Shown here in pieces: positions 8,188-18,165 of a stretch of DNA of 64,000 nt; positions within the stretch are counted from its first letter, which is position 1, and every line of letters begins with the position of its first letter. The stretch is from an uncultured Bizionia sp. (lineage in GTDB: Bacteria; Bacteroidota; Bacteroidia; Flavobacteriales; Flavobacteriaceae), in assembly GCA_947496215.1 (NCBI GenBank), contig CANMCF010000004.1:1-64000 (forward strand), in the 5' to 3' direction. Under the pieces are notes generated by a model that did not search any database, was not told the DNA's origin, and saw only the letters and a program-made list of their open reading frames with translations. The position numbers and the translations under genes were made by a program.

Positions 8188-9501
8188 TTACAAATCAAAT
8201 CCGATGTTAACACCTAATTTGTTGGCAATTATCTTTGTAATGCGTTGTTTCAACTCAGGGATCTTAACAGAACTCAACACATTGTTGCTAAAGGCATACA
8301 TTAAAAGGGCTTTAGCCTCTTTTTTAGGGATACCCCTTGAACGCATGTAGAACATGGCGCTTTCATCCAATTGACCAATGGTACAACCGTGAGAACATTT
8401 TACATCGTCTGCGAAGATCTCCAATTGGGGTTTGGTGTTTATGGTAGCCTTGTCACTTACCAAGATGTTGTTGTTGGCTTGAAAGGCATTTGTTTTTTGT
8501 GCTTCTTTTTCAACGACTACCTTACCGTTGAAGACACCTGTCGAACTGTCCCCAAAAATACCTTTGTAATCTTGATGGCTTTCACAATTTGGTTCTATGT
8601 GGTGTACTAGCGTGTTATGATCCACATGTTGCTTGTCTCCAATGATGGTGATTCCCTTCATCGTTGAGTCTATATGCTCACCATTTTGGTAGAAGTTTAG
8701 GTTGTTGCGTATTAATTTGCCTCCAAATGAAAAGGTATGCACCAAACAATGGCTGTCATCTTTCTGATTGATGAAGGTGTTGTCTATCAAAGAAGCATTT
8801 GAGTTGTCATTTTGAATTTTGTAATAATCCACGATGGCACGCTTGTCTGCAAATATTTCGGTAACACTATTGGTCAATACGGGATTGTCCGTTAAACTTT
8901 GGTGACGTTCTATTATCTGCACATGAGCATTTTCGTCCACTACAATGAGGTTACGTGGTTGTAACATTAAAGCCGACTCGTTTCCTGTGGAGAAATGTAT
9001 GATTTGAATTGGTTTCTCTGCAAGTTTGCCTTTTGGTATGTGAATGTATGCTCCTTCGTCGGAAAATGCCGTGTTTAGGGAAGTCAAGCTATCCTTTGTC
9101 GCTATTTTATTGAAGTGATTTTCAATGATAGCTTTATATTTTGGCTTGTTCAAAGCAGAAGACATTAGACATACATCTATCTTGTCATGTGTTGTCTGCG
9201 ACAAGTGAGATGAATACTTGCCATCTATAAATACAATGTTGTAAGTGTCTATATCGTGAATGAAGTACTTTTTTATGTCTTTGTAATCCAATGCATTCTC
9301 TTGCTTTGGGAACACGCTATAATCTTCTTTTAAAATGCTTTTTAGGGATGTGTATTTCCAAGCTTCTTCCTTTTTGGTAGGAAAGCCAACAGTTTCAAAT
9401 GTCTTTATGGCTTCGCTTCTTATGTCATGAATAGGTGAATCCACATCAACACGGTTTTCAAATGCCAAAAAGGATGATACTAATTTTTCTTTTAAATCCA
9501 T
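8188..9501 (-). CDS. sufD: Fe-S cluster assembly protein SufD
   Basis: 437 residues. The N-terminal part contains GFPTKKEEAWKYTSLKSI. The long beta-helix core ends with the SufB/SufD family signature: FADDVKCSHGCTIGQL, then DESAMFYMRSRGIPKKEAK. SufD pairs with SufB in the SufBC2D scaffold, where Fe-S clusters are built. It is separated from sufC by 143 bp with no obvious gene. Confidence 0.93.
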   Translation of the reverse strand: MDLKEKLVSSFLAFENRVDVDSPIHDIRSEAIKTFETVGFPTKKEEAWKYTSLKSILKEDYSVFPKQENALDYKDIKKYFIHDIDTYNIVFIDGKYSSHLSQTTHDKIDVCLMSSALNKPKYKAIIENHFNKIATKDSLTSLNTAFSDEGAYIHIPKGKLAEKPIQIIHFSTGNESALMLQPRNLIVVDENAHVQIIERHQSLTDNPVLTNSVTEIFADKRAIVDYYKIQNDNSNASLIDNTFINQKDDSHCLVHTFSFGGKLIRNNLNFYQNGEHIDSTMKGITIIGDKQHVDHNTLVHHIEPNCESHQDYKGIFGDSSTGVFNGKVVVEKEAQKTNAFQANNNILVSDKATINTKPQLEIFADDVKCSHGCTIGQLDESAMFYMRSRGIPKKEAKALLMYAFSNNVLSSVKIPELKQRITKIIANKLGVNIGFDL

Positions 9502-9644
9502 TGTATTCAGTTTTCAGTCTTTAAGCTTGGTAAAAATCAATTTACTTCATTAATAGACTGCTTACTATTTTTTGTTTTTTTCGAGTAACCAAAAATTGAT
9601 CGTGCAATTGTTAGTTGCAAATCAGTTACTACGAACCATTGAGG

Positions 9645-10397
9645 TTATGCGTCCACTTCTTCTTTAATCCAATCGTAGCCTTTTTCTTCTAACTCATGCG
9701 CTAGTTCCTTTCCTCCAGACTTTACAATTCTACCGTTGTACAATACGTGTACGAAATCTGGAACGATATAATCCAACAAACGTTGGTAATGTGTAATTAC
9801 GACTACGGCGTTGTCCTTGGATTTCAATTTGTTCACACCGTTGGCAACTATCCTCAAGGCATCGATGTCCAATCCAGAATCGGTTTCATCCAGAATGGCC
9901 AATTTTGGTTCCAACATTGCCATTTGGAAAATTTCATTACGTTTCTTTTCTCCACCAGAGAACCCTTCGTTAAGTGAACGGGACAAGAACTTTCTGTCTA
10001 TTTCCAAAAGTTCTGCTTTTTCACGAATCATCTTAAGCATGTCCTTTGCAGGCATATCTTCGAGCCCTTGGGCTTTTCGATTTTCGTTGATAGAGGTTTT
10101 TATAAAGTTGGTAACGGAAACCCCTGGTATTTCCACAGGGTATTGAAACGATAGGAAGATCCCTTTGTGTGCACGTTCTTCTGCAGCCAAATCGTTTAAA
10201 TCCTCACCTTCGAGAGTGATTTCTCCTTCTTCTACCTCATAGTCTTCCTTTCCAGCGACAACAGAGGCCAATGTACTTTTCCCAGATCCATTGGGACCCA
10301 TTATGGCATGAACTTCCCCTGCTTTTACTTCAAGGTTGATTCCCTTTAAAATTGACTTGTCTTCAACACTTGCGTGTAGATTGTTTATTTTTAACAT
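9645..10397 (-). CDS. sufC: Fe-S cluster assembly ATPase SufC
   Basis: 250 residues, an ABC-type ATPase of the SufC class. Walker A is GPNGSGKST at 34-42, the signature is [10 protein letters not shown] near 146-155, and Walker B is [12 protein letters not shown] near 167-178. SufC drives conformational change of SufBD during cluster assembly. It starts 4 bp after the stop of a small lipoprotein gene. Confidence 0.95.
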   Translation of the reverse strand: MLKINNLHASVEDKSILKGINLEVKAGEVHAIMGPNGSGKSTLASVVAGKEDYEVEEGEITLEGEDLNDLAAEERAHKGIFLSFQYPVEIPGVSVTNFIKTSINENRKAQGLEDMPAKDMLKMIREKAELLEIDRKFLSRSLNEGFSGGEKKRNEIFQMAMLEPKLAILDETDSGLDIDALRIVANGVNKLKSKDNAVVVITHYQRLLDYIVPDFVHVLYNGRIVKSGGKELAHELEEKGYDWIKEEVDA

Positions 10398-10401
10398 CGT
10401 A

Positions 10402-10821
10402 TTATTGTCCTATTTTAATGACTTCGTTTGCTTTGGCATCTAGAGCCTTAACACTTACTATTTCTTTTATTTCCACGTTAAATGGCCAACCTTCTTCTCC
10501 TTGAGGTTTTGCTTTTATCTTTCCACGAACTTGTACGGCAATACCATCTGTTGCCTCTTTTCTATAGTCTTTGCCCATATTGTACAATTCGTGCATTTTG
10601 TCGTCGATGTCCACTCCATAGACAGAACTCCCCACTTGTAATACTGCGGCATCTGCATAGTAGATGAATTCTCCTGCCAATAAAGTCAAACCATCGTTTT
10701 GTTTTGCTGTCTTTCCTGCGACGTCCATTTCTGTTTCGATGGTTGTTTCTGCAGATTTTGTATCGTTTTTACAATTTGTAAATACTGAAAGGCTTAAAAG
10801 TAAGATGAAAATTTTCTTCAT
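10402..10821 (-). CDS. Small predicted lipoprotein between sufB and sufC
   Basis: 139 residues. The signal [19 protein letters not shown] has its lipobox cysteine at 17. The mature region ([43 protein letters not shown]) looks like a small beta-rich domain with a possible OB-type or NlpE-like fold. I do not recognise a characterised family. Two bp separate it from the upstream metallo-hydrolase gene and 4 bp from sufC, so co-expression with both is likely. Confidence 0.6.
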   Translation of the reverse strand: MKKIFILLLSLSVFTNCKNDTKSAETTIETEMDVAGKTAKQNDGLTLLAGEFIYYADAAVLQVGSSVYGVDIDDKMHELYNMGKDYRKEATDGIAVQVRGKIKAKPQGEEGWPFNVEIKEIVSVKALDAKANEVIKIGQ

Positions 10822-10823
10822 AA

Positions 10824-11699
10824 TTATTGTAAATATTTAGGATATTTAGGTAATTTATTAAAATCGTCTATTGAATGTTGAATGTAAACCTTGGCATTGT
10901 TTTCCTTGGCGAAAGCTTCAAAGGCATCCATGCTTTTAAGCGTTTCTTCAACATTGTGATTAAAGCTTGGAACACCTCTGTTGTCCCTGTTCTCTTGAAA
11001 ATGATAAAGATCGCCTGTGAGTAGAATGGGACCTGCTTCTTTTAAATTCAGAAATAATACCTGATGCCCAGGTGTATGCCCTGGCATGGATTTTATTACT
11101 ACGGTACCATCTCCAAATACATCAAAGTCTCCATTAAGCTTTTTAACGTTTTCAAGCATTGCAATTGGCGGATAGTTGTCGCCTTTTTTCTGCTCTTCGC
11201 TTGTAATGAAATCATATTCTGATTCTTGGACCAACCAAGTTGCATCTGTAAACCTATATGCAGAACCCGTATGATCGAAATGTGTATGCGATATCGAAAT
11301 GTACTTGAAATCTTTGGGTGTTAATTTCAATTTAGCCAACTGATTGAGAACGGAATCCTTTCTTGTAACAGTGAATGCACCATTGGGAGTCGTAAATGGG
11401 GATTGACCTACCAATCCTTCTGCTAAACCAGCATCCCAGAGTAAACGTCCTTCAGGGTGCTCTATGATGTAAAAGGCATCTTCAAACTCTTTAGTTTGCC
11501 CTATGTACATATCTCCTTGAGAAAAAATCTCCAGTTTGTTTACTTTTATGTCGCCTCCATCCAGAGCGTATAACTTCACACTGGTTTTCTCGTCTTTGAC
11601 TTGCTTCGTTTCGACATTAGTGTCCTCGATTTCCTTTTTGGAGTCCTTACACGATGACAAGGTGATGAGTATGGTTGTTATTAAAAGTATTTTTTTCAT
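10824..11699 (-). CDS. Metallo-beta-lactamase-fold hydrolase lipoprotein, AHL-lactonase-like
   Basis: 291 residues. The signal peptide has a lipobox (LITLSSC, C17). The fold carries a full set of metal ligands: H138-T-H140-F-D142-H143, H208 in MPGHTPGH, D230 in LLTGDLYHF, and H275 in YIQHSIDDF. Spacing and surrounding residues (TGDLYHFQENRDNRGVPSFN) resemble the N-acyl-homoserine-lactonase subgroup (AiiA/AttM type). There is a tyrosine near the metal aspartate, though at +2 rather than the +3 of AiiA. It would act outside the cytoplasm. It sits between sufB and sufC. Actual substrate (a lactone or another ester) is not decidable from sequence. Confidence 0.8.
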   Translation of the reverse strand: MKKILLITTILITLSSCKDSKKEIEDTNVETKQVKDEKTSVKLYALDGGDIKVNKLEIFSQGDMYIGQTKEFEDAFYIIEHPEGRLLWDAGLAEGLVGQSPFTTPNGAFTVTRKDSVLNQLAKLKLTPKDFKYISISHTHFDHTGSAYRFTDATWLVQESEYDFITSEEQKKGDNYPPIAMLENVKKLNGDFDVFGDGTVVIKSMPGHTPGHQVLFLNLKEAGPILLTGDLYHFQENRDNRGVPSFNHNVEETLKSMDAFEAFAKENNAKVYIQHSIDDFNKLPKYPKYLQ

Positions 11700-11754
11700 T
11701 TAATGTTCGTGAAAACGAGTGATTTATTTAATTGATGAAATCTTTAATTGTGAT

Positions 11755-13203
11755 TTATCCTACAGACCCTTCTAAACTGATTTCCAATAGCTTTTGTGCT
11801 TCTACGGCAAATTCCATTGGAAGCTTGTTTAGTACTTCCTTGCTAAACCCGTTTACGATCAGTGCTATGGCCTTCTCTGTGTCTATGCCTCGTTGGTTAC
11901 AATAGAAAATTTGATCTTCTCCAATTTTACTAGTCGTGGCTTCGTGTTCTATTTGTGCAGTCTTGTTTTTTGCTTCAATGTATGGGAAAGTATGTGCTCC
12001 ACATTCATTACCCATCAATAGACTATCGCATTGCGAAAAGTTACGGGCATTTTCGGCCCTCGAACTAATCTGTACAAGCCCTCGATATGAGTTTTGTGAT
12101 TTTCCTGCTGAGATCCCTTTTGAAATGATTGTTGATTTGGTGTTTTTCCCCAAATGTATCATCTTGGTTCCTGTATCTGCTTGCTGGTAGTTGTTTGTTA
12201 CTGCTATGGAATAGAATTCTCCAACAGAGTTGTCTCCTTTTAGTATGCATGATGGGTATTTCCATGTAACTGCGCTCCCTGTTTCCACCTGTGTCCATGA
12301 AATTTTTGAATTCGTCTCACATAATCCTCTTTTGGTTACAAAGTTGTATACACCACCTTTTCCTTCTGCATTTCCAGGATACCAGTTTTGTACCGTGGAG
12401 TATTTGATTTCGGCATCGTCCAAAGCAATGAGTTCCACAACTGCTGCATGCAATTGGTTTTCATCCCGACTTGGTGCTGTACAGCCCTCCAAGTAAGATA
12501 CATAACTTCCTTCATCTGCAATGACAAGTGTTCTTTCAAATTGTCCAGTTCCAGCCTGGTTGATTCTAAAATAGGTGGATAATTCCATTGGACAACGTAC
12601 GCCTTTGGGTATGTAGCAGAATGATCCATCGCTAAATACTGCTGAGTTCAATGCAGCATAGAAGTTGTCCTTTTGTGGAACAACGGTTCCTAAATATTTT
12701 TTCACCAATTCCGGATGCTCTTTGATGGCTTCGGAAATACTCATGAATATGATCCCCTTTTCCCCTAAGGTCTTTTTGAAGGTTGTTGCCACGGAAACTG
12801 AATCTACAACCACATCCATAGCCACACCAGATAGTTTCTTTTGCTCGTCCAAGGATATCCCTAGTTTTTCGAACGTTGCCAACAACTCAGGGTCGACTTC
12901 GTCTAAACTGTCGTATTTTGGCTTGCTGTTTGGAGCTGAGTAATATGAAATCGCCTGAAAATCAGGTTTTTTGTAATTGACATTTGCCCATTCTGGTTCT
13001 TGCATTCCCTTCCATATCGCAAATGCTTCCAAACGCCAGTCGGTCATCCATTGGGGTTCTTCTTTCTTTTTGGATATGGCACGTACGATATCTTCGTTTA
13101 AACCAACTGGGAATGTCTCGGATTCTATATCTGTATAAAATCCATATTCATACTCTTTGGTTTTAAGCTCTTCCCTTAAATCGTCTTCAGTATATTTGCT
13201 CAT
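11755..13203 (-). CDS. sufB: Fe-S cluster assembly protein SufB
   Basis: Start placed at 13203 ([21 protein letters not shown]), giving 482 residues, the usual length; the longer frame to 13257 overlaps sufA. Diagnostic segments: [54 protein letters not shown], and the C-terminal [22 protein letters not shown]. SufB is the scaffold subunit that receives sulfur and builds the cluster with SufC and SufD. Its start lies 10 bp after the stop codon of sufA. Confidence 0.95.
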   Translation of the reverse strand: MSKYTEDDLREELKTKEYEYGFYTDIESETFPVGLNEDIVRAISKKKEEPQWMTDWRLEAFAIWKGMQEPEWANVNYKKPDFQAISYYSAPNSKPKYDSLDEVDPELLATFEKLGISLDEQKKLSGVAMDVVVDSVSVATTFKKTLGEKGIIFMSISEAIKEHPELVKKYLGTVVPQKDNFYAALNSAVFSDGSFCYIPKGVRCPMELSTYFRINQAGTGQFERTLVIADEGSYVSYLEGCTAPSRDENQLHAAVVELIALDDAEIKYSTVQNWYPGNAEGKGGVYNFVTKRGLCETNSKISWTQVETGSAVTWKYPSCILKGDNSVGEFYSIAVTNNYQQADTGTKMIHLGKNTKSTIISKGISAGKSQNSYRGLVQISSRAENARNFSQCDSLLMGNECGAHTFPYIEAKNKTAQIEHEATTSKIGEDQIFYCNQRGIDTEKAIALIVNGFSKEVLNKLPMEFAVEAQKLLEISLEGSVG

Positions 13204-13213
13204 TGTCTTAAAA

Positions 13214-13543
13214 TTATAAAGAGAAACTTTCTCCGCAACCACAAGTTCGGTTGGCATTTGGGTTATTGAAAACGAATCCTGTTCCGTTCAATCCACCTGA
13301 ATATTCTAACGTGGTTCCTATTAAATATAAAAAACTCTTTTTGTCAACTATGATCTTTACGTCATTGTCTTCAAAAACCTTGTCACCTTCTTCTTGTGTT
13401 TTGTCAAACTTCAAATCGTAGGACAAACCAGAACAACCACCGCTTATAACACCGACACGAACATAGTCTGTGTTAGCATCAAAGCCATCGTCAGTCATTA
13501 ATTCAATAACCTTCTTTTTAGCTGTTTCAGAAACTTTAATCAT
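13214..13543 (-). CDS. sufA: A-type Fe-S carrier protein SufA/IscA
   Basis: 109 residues of the HesB/IscA family. The three cluster-binding cysteines are C37 ([11 protein letters not shown]) and C101/C103 ([10 protein letters not shown]). A-type proteins carry assembled clusters to target enzymes. It is the first gene of the suf cluster, directly downstream of a promoter box at 13577-13584. Confidence 0.93.
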   Translation of the reverse strand: MIKVSETAKKKVIELMTDDGFDANTDYVRVGVISGGCSGLSYDLKFDKTQEEGDKVFEDNDVKIIVDKKSFLYLIGTTLEYSGGLNGTGFVFNNPNANRTCGCGESFSL

Positions 13544-13576
13544 AAATTTTCAATTAGAATTGGTCTAAATAGTGTG

Positions 13577-13584
13577 CAAATATA
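13577..13584 (-). promoter_or_regulatory. -7 promoter box of the suf operon
   Basis: The minus strand reads TATATTTG, an exact TAnnTTTG, 33 bp before the sufA ATG. No clear TTTG -33 box is seen at the expected distance. Confidence 0.55.
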
Positions 13585-13652
13585 CAATATAAGTCGCTTT
13601 TTACCATATAACATAACATTATATTAATAAATGGTTTTATAGTGAAAAACTA

Positions 13653-14726
13653 TTAGTTTGTGAAGTCTGGGTTTGTTAAAAAGGAAGAATCGGACAAGGT
13701 TAGCAAGAAAGCCTTTAAATCTGCTTTGTCTTGGTCGGTAAGTTGTACGCCACCTTCATCGACTTTTTTCATCAAAGGGTCTATTGTTGGAGAGTTCTGC
13801 AAACCTTCGCTATAATGGTTTATGACGTCCTCTAATGTGTTAAAGCGGCCGTCATGCATATAAGGTGCCGTAAATGCCAAATTTCGGATCGAAGGTGATT
13901 TGAATTTTCCATTGTCTGATGGATCACCGCTTACTCCCCCAAGGCCTAAATCTGTGAATGTTGCATCCAAGCCATTGTTGTGAAAGATGTTGTCTGTCCA
14001 CAATGGGTTGTTTGGATTGCCATGGCAATGAAAACAGTCCCCTCTTTCCTCGTCCATAAATACATCCAAACCGTTTTGCTCTTCTGGAGTCAAAGTCGCT
14101 TGACCGAGTAGATGCTTGTCAAATTTTGAGTTTGCAGAAATGAGGGTACGTTCAAATTGAGCTATGGCCCTTGTTGTTAGTTCTTTGGTGATTGCCGAAG
14201 TGTTGAATGCTTTTCTATACAGTTCAGGATATTCTGAATGGGAGGATAGCTTGTTGATGACATCATCCCAATTGCTATGCATTTCTATTGGGTTCTGTAC
14301 AGGTTCCTGTGCTTGTCTTTCCAAACTCAATTCTTTGCCATCCCATGCAAAACGCTCATTGTAATTCCAAGCGAGATTAAACAAAGGCATTGAATTTCTT
14401 GTTCCAAGGTTCCCATCTATGCCTTCACTAAAGGGGGTGTTGTCCGAAAATGCATTTTGTGGAGCGTGACAGGTTGCGCAAGCTTGTGTTTCGTCTCCAG
14501 AGAGTAACTTGTCGAAAAACAGCTTTTTTCCCAAGGCAACACCTTCCACTGTCTGTGGGTTGCTATTCGGGATTACAGGTGCAATTATGTTTTCTTCGAA
14601 ATGAGAAGGGATGTCCAAGGGTAATGGAGTTGGTTCATACCCTTGTGCCAATTGGCTTTCCTCATCTGAGCATGATGCTAAAACGAGGAAAGTCAAGCAT
14701 GTAATATGGACAATCAATTTCTTCAT
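13653..14726 (-). CDS. Di-heme cytochrome c peroxidase, MauG/MbnH-like lipoprotein
   Basis: 357 residues. Lipoprotein signal (LTFLVLASCSD, C19). Two c-type heme sites: C83-A-T-C86-H87 and C231-F-H-C234-H235. Between and after them lie the usual segments of bacterial CCP/MauG proteins (NSMPLFNLAWN, FERTLISANSKFD, KSPSIRNLAFTAPYMHDGRF). The gene follows an MbnP-type gene with an 11-bp gap. In methanobactin systems the MbnH partner of MbnP is a MauG-type enzyme that oxidises a tryptophan of MbnP to kynurenine. An MbnH-like role is inferred from this pairing; an ordinary peroxidase is the alternative. Last gene of a six-gene operon. Confidence 0.85.
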   Translation of the reverse strand: MKKLIVHITCLTFLVLASCSDEESQLAQGYEPTPLPLDIPSHFEENIIAPVIPNSNPQTVEGVALGKKLFFDKLLSGDETQACATCHAPQNAFSDNTPFSEGIDGNLGTRNSMPLFNLAWNYNERFAWDGKELSLERQAQEPVQNPIEMHSNWDDVINKLSSHSEYPELYRKAFNTSAITKELTTRAIAQFERTLISANSKFDKHLLGQATLTPEEQNGLDVFMDEERGDCFHCHGNPNNPLWTDNIFHNNGLDATFTDLGLGGVSGDPSDNGKFKSPSIRNLAFTAPYMHDGRFNTLEDVINHYSEGLQNSPTIDPLMKKVDEGGVQLTDQDKADLKAFLLTLSDSSFLTNPDFTN

Positions 14727-14737
14727 TTGTATTTTGT

Positions 14738-15502
14738 CTATTGGGTAATTGAGCCTAAACTGAATACACCATTTTTCCCATTGTCATACATCATTATTTG
14801 AGCGGAAGAATTTGGCATGAGCATTTGATTAAGTGTGTTCAAATCCCAAGTGTTGGGGTTTTTAAACCATTCTGCCAAATTTGTTTTCACCTCTAAGGTT
14901 GCATCGTTTGTTATGTTTACAGCACCAAGGTTGACAGTGAAAAAAGTATCTTGGGGAAATGTAGGATTCATTCCAGGGTTGTCTACAGCTCTTATGGCGT
15001 GGTAATTAAAGTTTTGATCCGTACTGAACTTACCATCGAATTGCATATAATGATATCCCCCACCTAACATGTCAGGAACATTAAAGCTTTCGCTGTTTAA
15101 ATCCACATAATTTCCTGCATTGTCTTCGTTGTCAAATCCAAAGGTAAATGATACATTAGTGTAAGCCCCTGTAGGGATGTTCGTGTCAATATTGTATGTT
15201 AAACCATTATTATTGGTAACATCTACTAAGTTGTAACCATCTATAACTATTTCTCCTCCATTTGCCTTTGTAAACGTTATATCCGAAATCAAGTAGCGTA
15301 ATCTAGTAATGGTCAAAACTTCACCATTGGCATTTGTATATTCTGTGTTTTCGAAATCTGCGTTGGAAACTGTAGTTTCGTCCCAATTATGGGTAAATTC
15401 AAAACTTGTTTTTGCTGATGTTTTTATGTTGTCGTCGTTATCTTCTCCACATGATGTAAAACCAATCGATGCAACTAATAGTAGGGCAAGCATTTTTTTC
15501 AT
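14738..15502 (-). CDS. MbnP-family lipoprotein (putative copper-binding partner of MauG/MbnH)
   Basis: Start at the ATG at 15502 (MKKMLALLLVASIGFTSCGE, lipobox cysteine at 18), 254 residues; a TTG at 15508 is possible but less likely. The body fits the MbnP family: F-E-F-T-H-N-W near the start, LRYLISDITFTKANGGEIVIDGY, then a GFDNED segment, GGGYHYMQFDGKF, and a C-terminal WFKNPNTWDLN followed by QIMMYDNGKNGVFSLGSI. Candidate tryptophans for oxidation or ligation are W40, W212 and W219; histidines H151 and H168 are candidate ligands. MbnP proteins bind copper after MbnH-dependent Trp modification. The neighbouring di-heme gene supports the name. Confidence 0.8.
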   Translation of the reverse strand: MKKMLALLLVASIGFTSCGEDNDDNIKTSAKTSFEFTHNWDETTVSNADFENTEYTNANGEVLTITRLRYLISDITFTKANGGEIVIDGYNLVDVTNNNGLTYNIDTNIPTGAYTNVSFTFGFDNEDNAGNYVDLNSESFNVPDMLGGGYHYMQFDGKFSTDQNFNYHAIRAVDNPGMNPTFPQDTFFTVNLGAVNITNDATLEVKTNLAEWFKNPNTWDLNTLNQMLMPNSSAQIMMYDNGKNGVFSLGSITQ

Positions 15503-15523
15503 TCTCAATTCTTAATTTTAAAG

Positions 15524-16873
15524 TTATTTTATTTTTACAAGTAGCAAATCCGTAAAACCTTTGTTTTCTGTCAAATCTCCATCATTGCTGGAGGTTTCTC
15601 CCACGACAACTATTGTTTTGTCGTTTAATTCTGCAATGTCATAAGCAAAATCAATATCTGTTCCGCCTATGGTCTTTTGCCATTGCAATGCGCCAGAACT
15701 GTTTACCTTCAGGGCCCAAGCATCATTTTGACCTTGATTTGTCGTTACATCTCCATCGTCACTTCGAGAACTACCAGCCAATAAAAAACCATTGTCTTGG
15801 GTTCTTGATATTGATCTAGCAACATCGAAACCGGTGCCCCCAATGGTTTTTTCCCAAAGTAACTCACCAGCTGGAGAAATCTTGATCAACCATAAGTCCG
15901 CTGCGCCATTATTGCTGGAAACATCAGTATTGTCACTTCTAGTATCTCCAGCTATGATATAATTGCCATCCCCAGATTTTGTTATGGCTCTAGCTTCGTC
16001 TATTTCCGTACCTCCAAACGACTTTTCCCATACCAAGGCTCCAGTTGCAGAGATTTTAACTACCCAAAAGTCATAAGTCCCCTTGTTGTTGGAAATATCT
16101 GTATCCTGACTATCGGACCTTCCTGCCAGTATATATCCATTATCTTCGGTTTGTACCACACCTTCTGGTGTGTCGGTAAAGTTTCCTCCAAAATATTTAC
16201 TCCATTGTAAATCTCCTGTTGCGCTTAACTTTATCGCCCAATAATCCCCTCCTGCGTGAAGAGCATTTTTGGTTGTGTTTCCTTCTCCACCAGATGCTGT
16301 CACATCTAAAATTCCAGTTATTAGATAACCACCATCGTTAGATTGCATTAGGGACACTCCTGTATCCGTTCCAGAATAACCAAAGGACTTTTGCCAAGAA
16401 ATATTTCCCGATGCGTCTAATTTAGCTACCCAATAATCTTCTGCACCATAATTTTCGGAAACATCTTCATCATTGCTATAGCTAGAACCTAAAATGGCAT
16501 AGCCTCCATCTTGAGTTTGTATGACATCATTTCCTCGGTCATCTCCTGTTCCCCCATAGGTCTTGTTCCATTGTAGTTCGTTGGAAGCATTAAACTTCAA
16601 CATCCAATAATCATAACTCTCATTTTGTTTGTCGGTCACATCGACATCCATACTCTGTGTGAAGCCCATAATGGCATAACCTCCATCCGTCGTAGCAATG
16701 ACTGACTGGGCACTTTCATTTTTCGTGCCTCCATAGGTCTTGATGAAATCGATGTTGCCAGCTGCAACTGGTGTCGTTGGTGTAGGTTGTGATGGGTTGT
16801 CATCTTTGGAACAACCAACAATAAAGAGCAAAGCTATGAATTGTAATGCAAATATGTTTTTTTTCAAGTTCAT
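15524..16873 (-). CDS. Lipoprotein with seven propeller-like repeats
   Basis: 449 residues. Lipoprotein signal (MNLKKNIFALQFIALLFIVGCSKD, C21). The rest is seven repeats of about 58 residues, each starting like KTYGGTGDD and containing a QTQDGGYAILG-like strand and a YWMLKFNASNELQW-like strand. The seven copies begin KTYGGTKNE, KTYGGTGDD, KSFGYSGTD, KYFGGNFTD, KSFGGTEID, KTIGGTGFD and KTIGGTDID. Seven copies suggest one seven-bladed beta-propeller. Asp-rich loops (SNDGDLTENKG, SDNTDVSSNNG) could bind calcium. Its ATG overlaps the upstream stop codon by one base (TAATG), so it is probably translationally coupled. No enzyme motif. Confidence 0.75.
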   Translation of the reverse strand: MNLKKNIFALQFIALLFIVGCSKDDNPSQPTPTTPVAAGNIDFIKTYGGTKNESAQSVIATTDGGYAIMGFTQSMDVDVTDKQNESYDYWMLKFNASNELQWNKTYGGTGDDRGNDVIQTQDGGYAILGSSYSNDEDVSENYGAEDYWVAKLDASGNISWQKSFGYSGTDTGVSLMQSNDGGYLITGILDVTASGGEGNTTKNALHAGGDYWAIKLSATGDLQWSKYFGGNFTDTPEGVVQTEDNGYILAGRSDSQDTDISNNKGTYDFWVVKISATGALVWEKSFGGTEIDEARAITKSGDGNYIIAGDTRSDNTDVSSNNGAADLWLIKISPAGELLWEKTIGGTGFDVARSISRTQDNGFLLAGSSRSDDGDVTTNQGQNDAWALKVNSSGALQWQKTIGGTDIDFAYDIAELNDKTIVVVGETSSNDGDLTENKGFTDLLLVKIK

Positions 16874-18153
16874 TATGTACTACTTTTTCTAACTATGAAT
16901 AAGCCTTTTTCAATATCTCCCAAAATGATGTTTCCACTTGCAAAATATGGATAAAGACTCCATACACCATTGAAGCTAGCACTATCACTGGAAGGGAAAG
17001 TATCGAAATATCCTGTTTCCGTCATGGAATTGGATGTAGCTCCTATGTTGGAAATATCGAGAACCCGCATTCCTGCCCTGTAGTTTGACAAGTAATATTC
17101 GTTTCCTTTTACGTATCCGTTATGGTCTATTGCTGCTGTTGGACCAAGATAAGTAGATGAAGCTACCGGGTTGTCCAAATCGTTGAAGTCGAATACCAGT
17201 GTTTTGGTGTTGAACCCAAAACTTTGCTCATCAACTTCATCTCCAAGTATGAAATAGCGATGATCATCTGTAAACCAGCCTTGATGTGCATAGGCGGTTT
17301 GTGGATAAGTAAAGTCACTGATGGCAATTACGTTGTTTTTGTCAGTTACATCCAGTATTACGACCTTATCTGTATTACCATTGCTACCTACATATATTTC
17401 TTTCCCTGTATAATCGGTATCTGGTCCGTTGTATGTTATTACTTGTGCATCATGAGAATATCCTCCAGCAGTATAATCCCCGAGAGAAGTAGGGGTTAGA
17501 GGATTTGAGATATCTATGAAAATTGGACCACCGCCATTGGTGGAGGTGCATCCAACCAAATAGGCTACAGCCTCACTTTCATTGATTACTATGTTATGGC
17601 AACTTCCTACACCGTCATAGCTGGCATCGGCTGTGAAAGTTTCAGGAGCATTGGCAACATTTCTCAAACGTGTTAAATCAAATACTTGCATGCCATGGTT
17701 TCCAACACCGTCGGCAACAATAAATGCATAGTTGTTGTACACTTTGATGTCTCTCCAGAAATTGGTTCCCGCAGCTGAGTTCAACCTTCCTAAAAAGACA
17801 GGGTTGGTAGGGTTCGTTACATTTACAAATGCTGTGCAATTGGTCATACCGACCAAAGCGTATTCATCTCCATTTGTAGGATCTGTCCACCCCCAAATAT
17901 CACTACCTTCCGCATCTGCCGTGCCTCCTAGTGTTTCTGTGTTAATGTTACCCATCAAATCATAGCCATTACAAGGGTAAGGACCAGCCATACCATTTTC
18001 ACAAGCATAAAGAGGAGTTGTTCCATCTCCATCGCCTCCGGTTGCAACTACAACATCTGTAGGCTCATCCGAACAACTTTGAATAATTGAAAACAAAGCA
18101 AAAGCAATGAAAAGAACTAGTGCTGACTTAATAATGTTTAGTAGGTATTTCAT
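16873..18153 (-). CDS. Choice-of-anchor B family (LVIVD) propeller, lipoprotein form
   Basis: 426 residues. The N-terminal signal ends in a lipobox (LFSIIQSCSDE, C27), then a short Gly/Asp linker and the family start motif CENGMAGPYPCNGYDLM. The body is an LVIVD-type propeller with repeated VFDLT/VLDVTDKNN/VLDISNI strands. It carries the family's conserved His/Cys motifs GSCHNIV, SHDAQV, YAHQGWF and IDHNGYV. It ends at VRKSST without a sorting domain, so it is anchored by its N-terminus. Its two neighbours carry the same body with a T9SS tail instead. Function unknown. Confidence 0.85.
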   Translation of the reverse strand: MKYLLNIIKSALVLFIAFALFSIIQSCSDEPTDVVVATGGDGDGTTPLYACENGMAGPYPCNGYDLMGNINTETLGGTADAEGSDIWGWTDPTNGDEYALVGMTNCTAFVNVTNPTNPVFLGRLNSAAGTNFWRDIKVYNNYAFIVADGVGNHGMQVFDLTRLRNVANAPETFTADASYDGVGSCHNIVINESEAVAYLVGCTSTNGGGPIFIDISNPLTPTSLGDYTAGGYSHDAQVITYNGPDTDYTGKEIYVGSNGNTDKVVILDVTDKNNVIAISDFTYPQTAYAHQGWFTDDHRYFILGDEVDEQSFGFNTKTLVFDFNDLDNPVASSTYLGPTAAIDHNGYVKGNEYYLSNYRAGMRVLDISNIGATSNSMTETGYFDTFPSSDSASFNGVWSLYPYFASGNIILGDIEKGLFIVRKSST

Positions 18154-18165
18154 TTGAATGGCAAT

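Noticed and set aside
13585-13652. Terminator after the di-heme peroxidase gene
   Set aside because: Only a weak 5-bp stem (ATAGT/ACTAT) is visible and no T run follows, so it is not listed.
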